From Saccoglossus kowalevskii (Eukaryota; Hemichordata; Enteropneusta; Harrimaniidae), in assembly GCF_000003605.2 (NCBI RefSeq), contig NW_003157227.1:577322-641321 (forward strand): a stretch of DNA of 64,000 bases, read 5' to 3'. The notes beneath the pieces were generated by a model. That model was not told the DNA's origin. It saw only the letters and a list, made by a program, of their open reading frames with translations, and searched no databases. This document shows, one piece after another, positions 1 to 12,151 of this stretch (the stretch's first letter is position 1; each line of letters begins with the position of its first letter). The position numbers were made by a program, and so were the translations under genes.

Positions 1-411
1 AAGACTCAAAAGTAGTTTGCAAAACACTCAGAAATAAATGTAATTTTAAACAATGAGAACAGACTTTATTTACATGGTTAGAACAATGATTGTATAAAAT
101 ACTAGTTCTATCATAGACTCTATAGAACAATATTCAATTCATGTTTTTGTAAAAAAAATAGATGTAATGTAAAATGCTTTTTTCATCAAAATCATAGCAT
201 TAGTCATGGTGCTTTGCATACAAATCTGCCATTTTGACAGTTACAAGTGCTCATCTTGCTCGTCCCTTTGAATTATCATTCACCTTTAATTAGTCTTAAC
301 AAAATATACTATATTAGCCTTTCTATCCTTGTACTCCAGCATAAATTTTACACAAAGGATTCGATTTTCAATCCAACTTTTCATGTTTTTGTTTTGTTTT
401 GTTTTTTGTAG
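1..411 (+). other. Probable intron of the upstream gene
   Basis: AT-rich sequence with no convincing exon. It ends in a T-rich tract (about 384-409) followed by AG at 410-411, which makes a good 3' splice site for the coding exon that starts at 412. The gene that owns this intron begins to the left of the window. Confidence 0.4.
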
Positions 412-513
412 GAGGAAGAAAAACAAACAACGATAGTGGAAGACAACCAACCAGAGTTTATGAAACTTAAACTCCGACATAGATCTGATAGTCAAGGGAG
501 TAACAATTCATGA
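412..513 (+). CDS. Terminal coding exon of an unidentified upstream gene
   Basis: A 34-codon open stretch begins immediately after a strong acceptor (T-rich tract plus AG at 410-411) and ends in TGA at 511-513. Read in phase 0 it gives a charged tail containing QPEFMKLKLRHRSD and ending in QGSNNS. Composition is protein-like, without the Phe/Ile/Tyr bias of the chance ORFs nearby. A poly(A) signal follows at 767. I do not recognise the family. The likeliest reading is the C-terminal exon of a + strand gene lying mostly left of the window. It could be a chance open stretch, but acceptor, stop and poly(A) signal in the right order make that less likely. Confidence 0.5.
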   Translation, partial: EEEKQTTIVEDNQPEFMKLKLRHRSDSQGSNNS

Positions 514-795
514 CCACATTCCACACACTATTTTATCTACTCTTTTTATTATCTTCAATGGATTTGGGGAATTATTTTACTGGTTTAACTTAAAAGCTAA
601 TTCTTCTGCTACACCTCTTTGGGTAGGCTTTATACCGTGACGTTTAGTTATATAATTGAAATACAGCAACGTCATGTAAATCAGATTATAAATTCCTGAA
701 CTGGTCAAGAGTACTTAAAGTAGGATTTGTTCATAAGTCACTTATGGCTCTGTGTAATGTTTTATCAATAAACTCTATCATGTGATTAATTTTAA
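514..795 (+). terminator. 3'UTR and poly(A) signal of the upstream gene
   Basis: Noncoding sequence after the stop at 511-513. AATAAA lies at 767-772 and is followed by GT-rich sequence from about 779, the usual layout of a cleavage and polyadenylation site. The exact 3' end is inferred. Confidence 0.4.
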
Positions 796-1032
796 CCAAT
801 CATGATGTAATTGGGCAATGTGTATGGATGTTTTTAATTTACTTATGCAGCATGTAAGAGACATAAATTCTTCATGATGATAGACAACAAAAATACATGC
901 ATGCCACAAAGTGCCACATGTAATAAAGCTAATTGTATTGTATCTTATTGAGCAAGTAGGGTTCATCTGTATTTGCATGTTACAATTCTTTCACATAGGC
1001 AATGCATGAAGCTAAACGTTTTTAAAATTCCA

Positions 1033-1290
1033 TGGTCAGATTCTTCTGATCAGACAAAATATCTACAAAATCTGCTGTCTAATCATAGTTTCAAAAAGTC
1101 TGGAGTGTTGCTTCTCATCACATTCTGACCTTGTCTGTTACATCAGATTTGTTCGATCTGGTATCTGATAAAATTTTATATCCTTATCAGATTAATCTGG
1201 CAGTGCCATAGAAGATTATACAATCTGACCATGTCAGATCAGATTTGTCTGATCAGATACCTGATAATATTTATCTGATTAATCTGACCA
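1033..1290. repeat. Degenerate repeat built on TCTGAT/ATCAGA motifs
   Basis: Dense TCTGATCAGA-like palindromes. Two diverged copies of a roughly 80-100-bp unit can be followed (about 1125-1210 and 1220-1290), sharing a TCTGACC start, a CAGATTTGT block and a TCTGATTAATCTG-like end. It may be a decayed inverted-repeat transposon or a local duplication. No coding content. Confidence 0.4.
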
Positions 1291-1326
1291 TAAGAACCCG
1301 ACTTTATCCTTTATATATTTAATTAA

Positions 1327-1538
1327 TACTGTGGAATACTTTATTTTCGCTGGAATTAATTTTCGCTAAAAGGGCTTTTTGGGCGTTTTGCTTGAAATTT
1401 ATTTTCACTGATTTTTCACGAGTTTAATGTGAAATATAGGGAAAAAAGTATATTCGCTGGATTTTATTTTCACGGAATCATCCCTTCAGCGAAAATAGCG
1501 AAAATAAATTCCAAGCGAAAATAAAGTATTCTACAGTA
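1327..1538. mobile_element. MITE family A, copy 1
   Basis: The start reads TACTGTGGAATACTTTATTT and the end is its near-perfect inverse, AAATAAAGTATTCTACAGTA. The outer TA on each side may be the duplicated target dinucleotide of Tc1/mariner-type elements. The inside is also largely inverted-repeat sequence rich in TTTTCGCT and AGCGAAAA. There is no ORF, so it is non-autonomous. Related copies lie at 22,682, 33,433 and 48,827. Confidence 0.75.
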
Positions 1539-3331
1539 ATTCACAAAAGCAAGATATTTATCAATAAAACTCTCACAGATTCCTATAGAAGCACAACAGG
1601 CAAAGAAAACACTTTACTTATTGTTTTTAAATCCCAACTTAATTTTTTTTAAATAATTTTTGTATATTTATATTTATCAGATATTGCAACATCCTTTCCT
1701 CTTGATTACATCTCTCGGTTTTTGAGTTATCAAAAAAAAAAAACACCTAACAGTGTTTTTAATTAAATATTCTTCACTGTTTCCAACACCACCATTAAAT
1801 ACCAATACTTTGCCTTATGAGACTAGTAGTCTTGAAGTATGCAGTAACTATAAAAACAAATTTTGTGATTTCAAGTAATTTTGTCAAATTTACGTAAAAC
1901 ATTTACCAGTGGCATTAATGTATATTGTTAGAAATAAACAGTTATCAAACAAATAAACTGATTGCTATGAATTGACGTGTATATCTTGTCAATAGATTGA
2001 CCAAATGTAACTCATCCTGTGTGATCAGCCTACATGTATGTATTTCATTATAGACATGTGGTCTTTATATGTGGCCAGTTGAATAATTAGTCTGTTAATG
2101 AAACATGACAACATGCGACGATAGATATAAATATTCTTGATTAAACTTAAAATGTCAGTCCATTATTTTGATCTTCATTATAAAATGTCATTTGTACAAA
2201 AAGAGGGCTGCTTACATTAGACAGATAGGATGAACAGGTTATCTTATGTTAAGCTGGTCGCTACCACAGGCTTGATTGTAGTTTTTATTGTATATCAGTT
2301 CAGGTGAACTTTTTTCCTAATTTACTTGTATTTGGAGGAATTGTACTGTCAAGTCGTAATTATGTATCTTTTATAAAATGACTGCGTATAACATAGTGGT
2401 GAGAAGCAAATGACAGGTTGTGAGCATTTAAACAGTTGCGCAATTGCAGCTTATTCACATGATCAAGTTAATCTCATCAAATCAACCATGTGACAAAATA
2501 AATCTGATCAAATATTTAAAAAAATGTATATCAATTGTTTTGTGGTAGAAAGATGAAATAAAAATAACACATCTCTAAAAGTCAGAGTGTTTAAAACATG
2601 GATGAGTTGAGTGATGTTGGGAGTGCTGCACATCGCATCGTTGATATACGGATAGTATCTGTTGCTACCAATCAGGGCTTGCTTATAAAATACAGCTACC
2701 GATACTTAACATCTTAACTTCTCTGCATTTCTGCACAAAATTTGAACTTGTGCTAGGCAATGACTGTGTCCCTAATAATCTAGTTTGCTTTTTTATGAAA
2801 CAAGGGCAGTGTTAAACCTTTGATGTGTTTCTAAAGTTGCATTTGAAGATCAAGCTTACAGTGTCAGAACACTTTTCAAACGTGTTAATAAAATTCAAAA
2901 CATATAATCAATCAAATTGAAAGCCAAAATGGTTGATACTGAAAATCATTAAAATTGAAGTTCTTGCACTTACAACCTGCAATTCAGACAATAAAATATT
3001 TCAAGTAATACTGGTTTTGGTAGTCACAAGACCCTCCAAACATGACTGATCTAAAGGGTGCAACTTTAAAAAAAAAAAAATTTTTATGTTAGAACAATAT
3101 GTATTGTGTATGTATATTTAACCATATGTCTTCCATATCATTGACTTCAAAATCTACGCTTACAGGTATTCATTCTCATTACAAGCTAATGTATAAAATC
3201 ATTTGTCTCTTTGTATTGTGATTTTTTCTTGCGGTGAGATGTTTGTACATTTTTGTGAAGCATGCTGCATGTATATTATCCCAGAATTATACATACATTT
3301 GAAAACTATTAAAAAATGTATTTCTGCCAGT

Positions 3332-3590
3332 ATTCTCGGGAGCGGACATCCGGGTATTTTCACAGCATGGCAACCATCACTGTGAAAACAAAGGCTGAAA
3401 ACTCCCAGAAAACAATACATTGAGATGGTTATTAAGACTTCCCTGAACAGTGTAACAAGATTACCCCTGCGTGTGTAATGCATATAAATTTGATTGTTCA
3501 GGATTACTTCAAAGTTGAGTTTGTTTTCTCGAATCTAGCTATTTTCACTGGCTCTTCACTCAGTGTGGAACATTTTGTGATGTAGCTCCA
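3332..3590. repeat. Interspersed duplicated segment, copy 1 (decayed)
   Basis: Aligns along its length with 7,272-7,596. Shared blocks include the CGGACATCCGGG box, GTGAAAACAAAG, CCCTGAACAGTGTAACAAG and GTTCAGGATTACTTCAAAG. This copy has lost most CpGs that are present in the other, as expected of an older methylated copy. Short ORFs on both strands follow the repeat and do not look like genes. The repeat family is not recognised. Confidence 0.65.
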
Positions 3591-4167
3591 TAGTATTGCA
3601 CATGTTCCTGTGAGTGTGTAGAAAGTATCAGTATCATCATTATATGATGAAGAGACTGTTTCTGAAAAGTGGTCTCTTTCTATACTTTTCAAGTCCCCTT
3701 TCACATTAACTACATATTTAGTGGTCTTGGTAAAGTGAATAATTTCCTTGATCATGTTAGTGTTTTTTCAGGCAGATTTCATTTTTGATGTATAAAACTA
3801 GCTGGATGTGATTGCAAGCAATGTATAACTTATTATTAAACAGAATCTTAATAAATCGATACTGTCCATACCATAATATGCCCTTGCCATTTGTTATTGA
3901 GACACAATCAATGTTGTTAGAAAATATTAGAATGGTTGCAATCTGTTTTAAATGAAGATTATTGTTTGTGATTTCTGTAAGAAATTGGCTTTATCAATGC
4001 AAATCTGTTATAGTGGACAATTAATTGTTGGTGCTTCATGTTCACTTTTACAATGTATGCTTGTGATCAGGGAGAAGAAACAATTTGAATTTCATTTAGC
4101 AGGAAATAAAATGTGTGATTGCTATGCTATGCCTTGTCGTTTGAATTGTGGTTATCAATAAGTAATA

Positions 4168-4368
4168 TACTGTAGAACGTGTTGAAATAGCTGCATGCAA
4201 TTTTAGCGAATTTGACTCCTGGTATGAATTAACAAAATCTTAATTTAGCTAAAGTGTCGACTATCTCCCTGTGAGAATATTCTTTCTGTTAAATTAGCTA
4301 CATCTTGAATTAGCGAAATTACAGATTAGCTAAAATAAAATGCTAGCTAAAAAGACGTGTGTACAGTA
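4168..4368. mobile_element. MITE related to families A and B (type C)
   Basis: Starts TACTGTAGAACG and ends GTACAGTA, and the inside is rich in TTAGCGAAAT and ATTTAGCTAA blocks that pair in opposite orientation. The TACTGTA ends match the other small elements in this window while the interior differs, so it is probably a third family moved by the same type of transposase. Confidence 0.55.
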
Positions 4369-7271
4369 TATACCGGTACGATTAATCTGTTCACAAAACT
4401 TTACGGTGGTCTTGTGAAGCGCCCGCTGGTGGCAACTTGGGAAATTTTTGAGAATATTTTCAAAGATTGAGTCTGTATCTTTCATGAAATAACCGTTCTG
4501 GTGAGGATGCCAGTTAGTGTTTTGCTGATATCCTAAGTAACCAGTTCCAGGAATCGGAATAAAGTGAACCAGATAGTATACGACAATAACAATAGAGGGG
4601 AAGCAAGGGGGTAGCTGGTACAGTTTTACGGGAAATAAAAAGGGCTTTTTACAATTTACAAGGAAAAAAAGACGTTTTTACAGTTTACAGTTGAATTGAA
4701 AATTGAATTTTGCAGTGAATTGTGTCATCTAGTCGTTTTACAATTTCGAAAATGTAATTTCCCTGGATTATTCTTTACGACTTTTTTTATATTTTGCATG
4801 TAAATTCTTGTACGTACCGAGAAAAATGACACATTTTTACAGTGTACGAAAACAATATTTGATTTATTACGTTGTACGTCTAGCCTGTGATTACAGAATT
4901 ACGGAATTTATTTTTTCAATTTACGTTGTACGAACAATACACGGCTATCACAATACACGGCTACATCCAACTCTACTTGCGCTCTCTAGCGGCGAAGACT
5001 CGTGTGACGTAAATATTACGTAAATTTGTGAACTCAATGTTGGTGTTTGGTTGTGTAGTCGTCTGCCATTTATAATATTGTAAATTCTCCTTATTTTGTT
5101 TATTGGCAAGACGTCCTTTCATTTTTCTCACAGATGTGTTGTGTCGATAGAGGGCGCGATTTATAAAGACCGTGCACTGATCTCTAATTTTCCATAAACT
5201 CATGAAATCTCTTTTTTTATTTTATTCGTAACTAATCCATCAGACAAGAAGCGCAATTAAAGAAACATCTTAAACAACTGAGCGATACATGACAAAACAA
5301 ATACTTAAAACATAACATAACCTAGAAAAAAATACTAATAAAATAAGCTGAACAGTGGTAAAAAAAAAGGGGAATTTTATGATATTATGGGAAATGCCCG
5401 ATTGATAATAAATGTTATCACTGAGGATCCGCTCAGGAACATGACAAGAAATTTTATAAACTATAGAATATTATGGACAACTGTAAAATTGTTATCATAT
5501 AACGATGTAAAATACAATTAAAATGCGTTGACAAATAAGTACACAAAAGATAGTATGTCTGGTCGTATGGTTTATTATATCCGAGTGTATGCAGACGTGG
5601 CAAATAAAAATAGTGTTCGAATAAAAAAAAATATTTCCAGCTGTCTGTCTCGTATTTACGTAGCGAGTACATTCCAGCATGTTACCCCATTATTAGTGCC
5701 GTCGATGCTATTAAGCGCAGTATTCATCTGAGAATTTCAGCACACACTATAAAACACAATGGTAAAACAGCAGCTAAACATAAATATATTTTATTATACA
5801 ACTGACAGTCTATCGACGCAATTCGACAACGAGTGTCTGTAAGAAATTCTACAGTTTATTTCATGCTGGTATGTAAACCTTTAAAATTCAATGAATTCAA
5901 CAGATATAGTATGTACTCAGTGAGCACGTGTATAATAATATATTGCTTTGTTGGAGTCCCTATGTTCAGTGTTTTCTTATTTAATCTCGCGAATTAGAAT
6001 ATTAGATCAGACCAATTTCGTTAAGCAGAATCTCAAAATATTTAAATTCAGCGGGTTTGGGTAAAAGACTGGAAATATTGACAGGATGCGATCAATTAAC
6101 AATGATATACGGTTATTAAATGTTTAATTTATTCAGTTTCTGATGGTTTCCATCAGCTGTAAGAATTCAGTGTTCCAAATTATGAGAAATGATTTACTCG
6201 TGTACCAGTGTCAAAGGGCACTAGTTATCCAGCCCCGATCGGCTCCAGTGCATCGCTTGCCTCATGTTTTTTTCGTTTTCCAACATTCTGAGCGTACTTA
6301 TCCGGGGTTGGGACACAAGACTATGTAGTTACAGACACGTGTATATTGTTAAGTAGAATACCATCACGTAACGTTCCCTCAAATGTTTCAAATTTAAACC
6401 AATCAAAGGTCAACAGGAGAGCCTCGTTTTCAACTTGAAACGCATCCCATCCAAACGCATGACCACATACATGTCGCCGTTACGTACTGTTTTATGGACA
6501 TTTCCACTTCAGTTGCTTCATTGGCGCTGGTACGTCTTTATACCGCCCTCGTCCCTCCTATCACGATTCAGGCTCAGTAGTGCCTCGTCAGCGGAAACAT
6601 ATACCAATTAACATGTGTTTATAGTATGGCCAAATCATACGGGAATTATTAGCAATAATCATACAGAAGCACGCGCCTTAAATTAAACATGTGGCATCGA
6701 ACTGCATCGTGACTTCACATACTCTCTACATATTACTAAACAATTATTACCATGCCGCAAAAATCCACTTACATTTTAATTATCAGACACTATTTCCAGA
6801 CTAATATTGCTCAAAACACACAAATAACAGGGTCCGTTTGGCTTGTTGCTGAGTATGCGACTATAAAACTACTAGAAGTTCCCGAGACCGGGGCGAGGTA
6901 CTAATATATAATAACACGTGGCACTATACTACCAAAATTGGTGACCATGCCACAAAAGTCAGTTTTACTTTTTCCGAACTAAAAGTACTTTAAGATGAAA
7001 TATTTTCTGTGCATACATTGAATTTAAATACAGTTATTGAACATATTTTTTGAAACTTAACGTTTACTAACTTCGTGGTAATAAAATTATATACAGCATT
7101 GATATTTTCAACACTTACCCGAACAAACAATATATGTACAGAATAAAGTAAAAGAAGCTACTTTCGTGTAAGTATTCTAAGTTGTGTTTGTGTTGTATTT
7201 TCGGATACCTAGACAAGTGTATAGCGTTTGTTATAACATATACATGTATGTGTTCCTTCTTCAACGAACAA

Positions 7272-7596
7272 ATTCTCGGGGCGGACATCCGGGCATTTTC
7301 TACCGCCTGGCAACCCTCGCGGTGAAAACAAAGACCAAAAACTCGCAGAAAACGATACTTTGCAATGGTTGTTGAGAGTCCCCTGAACAGTGTAACAAGA
7401 TTAGCCCTACGTGTGTAACATATATGACTTTGGTTGTTCAGGATTACTTCAAAGTTGAGTTTGTGTTGTTTTCTCGAGTTTTCACCGACTCCACCGGCGT
7501 TCCACAGCAGCGCGCACAGAGCCCATAGAAATACGTGGTACAGTGGTGCGCGTCTTAGCAACGTATAACGTCCGTGACGTAGCTCCGCCCCCGAGG
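7272..7596. repeat. Interspersed duplicated segment, copy 2 (CpG-rich)
   Basis: Counterpart of 3,332-3,590, with most CpGs kept and about 60 extra bases near its right end. That end carries GTGACGTAG (a CRE-like half) and CTCCGCCCCCG (a GC-box-like run). The minus strand is open across it as part of a 171-codon ORF (7,115-7,630). The matching minus-strand reading in copy 1 aligns only in pieces, so I treat it as a repeat and not a gene. A mobile element that carries promoter-like sequence is possible. Confidence 0.6.
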
Positions 7597-9092
7597 ATAC
7601 AAGTAAAAAAAATATCGTTCTCATAGACAACTTTGTTTAGTTATGTAATCTTTGACCATTTAGAAATTTTACCATTTTTGACCTTTTAAATTTTCCAGAA
7701 ATCATTTCCTTATTAACGGAAAACTAAAAATCAAAACATTACCAACATTGTGAATGGCCTCTCTTCCACCAATTTACATCAAAGAAAGGCTCAGTCGCTA
7801 GCGGGCGCAGTTTATACGAATTCAGACACAGTTCCTGTAATGAGCTTATTCTATGAACATTTGCAAAATCGCGATAATTTTGAAAGTAAATGATCCTAAT
7901 ATTTTGCATAATTGTTAACTGATGAGGGTCATGTGCTACACTCTTAAGACGTGTTTTTATATGCAAGTGAAACACAATTAACAATAAGAAAATAAAAGGA
8001 ATAAATATGCCAGGTCATGCAGCTGTCAAAAATTAATGTGTTCGAATAAAACAATATTTAATTTAAACAAACGAGTAATGCATGTTTTCTGTGACAATGA
8101 ATTAGGGCAGCGGGAGTTCAGACAACTATCGACTCGAGTTATTTATAGTTGCTGTGCCGGGTCAGAGGGAACACTGATGTGATTGTCCAATAAGTTGAAC
8201 TAAGTCACGTATCAAGGCACAATGGGCGCGGTCGTAAGTCCAAATACTAGTATATAATTATCTATTACAATTATCTACTGAGATAAATAAAAACGATCTC
8301 TTTAGGTGTATTCGACCACACCCTAAACATTTTAACATATATTGCGGGTATTCGACCTACTGATTAGGGGCAACGTATCATTACAATTTCTTGTTTTAAA
8401 ACCTCCTCATATTTATTGATTTTGACACACATGTTACAATAATGACATCACGTACGTACATTTGGTTCACACGACGTTGAAGTATTATTTAGGATCAACA
8501 ACTTTTGCATGTTTAAAATAGACATTATAAATATTTATTACGGGAATATAAAATGGAATGATTTTCATGTTGAAAGCAAAAAAAATCATGATAACAAAAT
8601 GTCCTAATAGTTCTTGACAATCATAAGTATACCCATCTTATAACTACATATTATTTTTCGCCATATGTAAACAAATGAAATTTATAGTTTTAGTGAGAAC
8701 GTGTTACCGTAGAAACCAATGGTAAAGGGCTCAAAAATCACCATTTTCATAGATACTTCTTAACCTGTTGTTTTTTGCGAAAAGTGGTTTCATAAAATTG
8801 ATGAATATATACTTTATCTTGGTATTGTGAACATAAAATAAAACCATGTTTTAAACGTCGAGAAAATCTGATCATTTGTTTCCATGGTAATCAACTGCCT
8901 TAAACACTAGTAGGCAGTAGTCATGGCGATGTGTCGTGTTTGATACGAGTTCCATGTGAAGTATATGTATAAGGTCTTATGCACATTGAATTACCAATTT
9001 CATGTTTCAAGATATTGCATAAGCGTTATGGACTGTTATTGTGGGATGGTGCACCTCATCAGGGACTTTATATGAATATCTATCAGTAATTG

Positions 9093-9265
<173 letters not shown>

Positions 9266-11969
9266 TGTAAATACTTGTATTGTGTCTTATATTTACTGTT
9301 ATCATCCGGTCCACGACAGGGCTTATTGTAGCTCGATACGTTTTCGTAAAACTTAGTCGTTTAAAGTTATTGCTATGTATCCAACGGTTGATGTATTGAT
9401 GTTGTCTACTTGTTTCCTTATTAAAAAAAATGTTAGCTTACTACAAAATTATATCATTACACATAAACTGAAAAAAATACTAACATTTTTTTTAAGCATA
9501 AAGCATATGAGTACCACATTCAAAAATGAAACCCTAACAATCAAGGCCAAGATTCAAAACTTTCAAACTGCTAAAATAAAAAATAAAAAAATTCACTTTA
9601 ATGTACCAGGAAACAACAAACAGATATTGGACTACTATCTAAACTCAGATTAAGTTCTCATAGGCTGAATATTCTCAACAAGACGCCATCAGAGACCAAA
9701 AAAAAATGAATTAGACCGAAGAAAATGCAATGAAATTGAAGATGAGATACGTTTTATGCAAACTGTTCACTGAACAAAGAAAAGCATTGTACTCAATTTT
9801 CTCAAAAGCAATTCTCAAACACCTCAATACAATTCAAAAGTTTATTCATATAGTTACACAAACAAAAAACTATTACTAATAAAACTAATAAACTATATTA
9901 AAACAGCAATAACAATCAGAAAACCATTTCTTGAATGATTTTATCATTATCAAACTTTTCGTTTAACAAAAATGTATCTTTATTACATTTTTTACTCAAA
10001 CTAGAAATGTATTGTTAAATAATAAAGAATTATCTTTTCTTATCTTTACCAATTACGGTAATACTGGTTAGACGGTGAGTTTGTCGATATATTGATCTAC
10101 ATTGTGATTTCGATTATAATAGCTGTTTTTGTACAACATTGTGAAGTGGGCATTCAATCAACTCGCCGTTTATGTACTAGTATGCCAATTGTTATTGTCG
10201 CAAAAATTCCAAACTTCAGTCCCGCCATTATGCCCCCGGCTTTGAGTCGTTTCCTGCTTTGCACCTTTTTGGTCGTGTCAGGTGTCAAAATGTCGGTAAT
10301 AAATAGGTCGCCATTTGACCACTTTAAGGTGTGATCGGGACAACCGAGGTCGTTGGCACAACGATTTATGTCGTGTACATTGATTTATCATGGAGGTTGC
10401 CTGTCCGAGGTGTTGTGGAGGTATATTTTTCAGAGGCGGCACGACATTTTGCATGAGGGGCGGGATCTGTAATCTAGACCATCTAAAACGCTAGTTCCTG
10501 TATTTTGAGGGGCAAATTTTGCTGACACAAAGGGTTTCAGCGTAAGTTTTGTTTTGGCCCCTCGGTGCCGTCACCACTTTTTTTCTGGAGAAAACCTCGA
10601 CGTTTTTTTGTTTTTTTCCCGTAAGATGATTATATTTCCTTATAAAATATTTCCATTAGTTGACAGCATAAAATAAAATATTACTAGTAAAACACAATAC
10701 GGTGATATAATGCTTGTAGAGTACCAGAGGGTAATTTGAAGAAGTTTGAGGGATTGTTATCTTCTCATGGAGTACGTCTCGTGGAATATCCTAACCATGG
10801 AGGTTTTTCTCTTTTTACCTCCATGCCCTAACCGACTAAAGTTCCTTGTTTTAGCTTTGTCGTCATCGGGTACGATCCGGCAACAGTGTATCAATATTCA
10901 CTGCGTCATAGCGGTGGGGGTTGAACGGACATGGTTGCATTAAAAAAAAAAACTGAAGCAACGATTTATCGGACAGGGTAATTTGCATTCGAGGAAATGG
11001 TTTTCAGTCTATTGTTCGGAAAAGTAGAACCGTCTATTGTTTGGTCTTCCGTTGGCATTGATATAACCATAGGCATGCAATAGGTTCGTCGGAGGGGGGT
11101 AAACATTGAGCTCTATCACGATCATTTAGTAACCATGGCTACACTGAGGTGGCTCCAGTGCAGCCCCCTTCGTCAAACTGATTATCCTGGTATTTGAATA
11201 GGAAACCACTCAGACATTCTCGGCGCCGAATCTTTTCTATACTGCCACTATGGATACTATACAGGTCTACATACAGCCCCTCAGCAAACTTAGCGCTAGT
11301 TAGGTTGTCCACAGTCCCTCAACACCTGGGTTGTTGTAGTTTTCAAGATATGGTGTTTCATTCATATTTGCGTGTCTTTTAGTTTTGAATATGAACACAA
11401 AATATGAAGTTTTTTTTTTAATTCAATTGAATGCGTTACAATATTGTTGATTTCTACACAAGTTACCAGCTTTCTTTTACCCAGTAGGACTTATTTTGTG
11501 GCTGATAATATAAACTACTAATATATGAAAACATGCACAAATGAGCAATATGGAAACTACTGTCATTTGACCATTTACTAGTAAAACAAAATTAGTATTC
11601 TCCATAATTCCCCAACAATTCATAACCATAAGTATATAAATATATCAAAGGAGTCAACGGGTGAATGGCTCACAATCCCAATTTTCATGGGTGTTTGACA
11701 CATTCTTCTGAAAAGTACTTCGGTGACAATACTTTTTTTATCAGAACAGCATAAAATAAAGCCATATGTTCAAAAGTTAAAACGAGCTAGCGTATATGGA
11801 ATGAAGTTTCAAAATAAAAAAAAACTAATAATCACAGCATTACTAGAAAATTCTGAATAGTGCTATATACTTGTAAACATAGTACTTGGTTGAAGAAGTT
11901 TTCTGCCTTCGTTTTACCGCTGGAAGATAAAATCTACGTACATTCTACGATAACACTTTCACTAATCAC
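9266..11969. other. Intergenic region upstream of FRMD4
   Basis: No supported exon. A stretch with more G+C than its surroundings (about 10,140-11,340) includes CCCGCCATTATGCCCCCGGC and several CG-containing runs, so it could hold regulatory sequence. Poly(A)-like and AT-rich spacers fill the rest. Nothing here can be assigned a function. Confidence 0.4.
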
Positions 11970-11989
11970 GTGGCAATGAGAAATCGGAT

Positions 11990-12151
11990 AAGGTTCGGTT
12001 TGGGTCGTCCATTTCCGGCTCAAATGGAACTCATTAGCATAATTTGTAATGGCGGAGCCAAGGTTGTCGGTTTGAAAATGAAGCTGATAAAACGACAGCG
12101 ACATTTACGCTGTGGGTGCTACATAGCTCGTAGAAATCGTAGAAAAACACG
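11990..12151 (+). promoter_or_regulatory. Putative noncoding first exon / promoter of FRMD4
   Basis: A consensus donor (CACG/GTAAGT, GT at 12,152) closes a stretch with relatively high CpG that contains TAATGGCGGAG at 12,047-12,057, close to the YY1 element often found just downstream of start sites. Splicing to the acceptor at 16,963 would put an in-frame TAG (12,140-12,142) just before the FRMD4 ATG, so this exon would be 5'UTR only. An upstream ORF from 11,970 would end right after the junction. No transcript evidence is available, and another first exon is possible. Confidence 0.3.

Larger units (their letters stand above)
795..9092. other. Intergenic region with repeats, no supported gene
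   Basis: Apart from the repeat features listed separately, I see no exon with convincing splice sites or protein-like composition. Short ORFs here are rich in Phe, Ile, Tyr and Cys, as expected of random AT-rich DNA. The 4,640-4,930 stretch has many TTTACAGTTTACG-like steps. CpG-containing patches lie at about 4,950-5,000, 6,220-6,320 and 6,880-6,900, but no start site can be assigned. Confidence 0.5.

Noticed and set aside
7115-7630. 171-codon minus-strand ORF
   Set aside because: It coincides with the repeat copy at 7,272-7,596. The same reading in the 3,332 copy aligns only in part, so it is better explained as an open stretch in a repeat.
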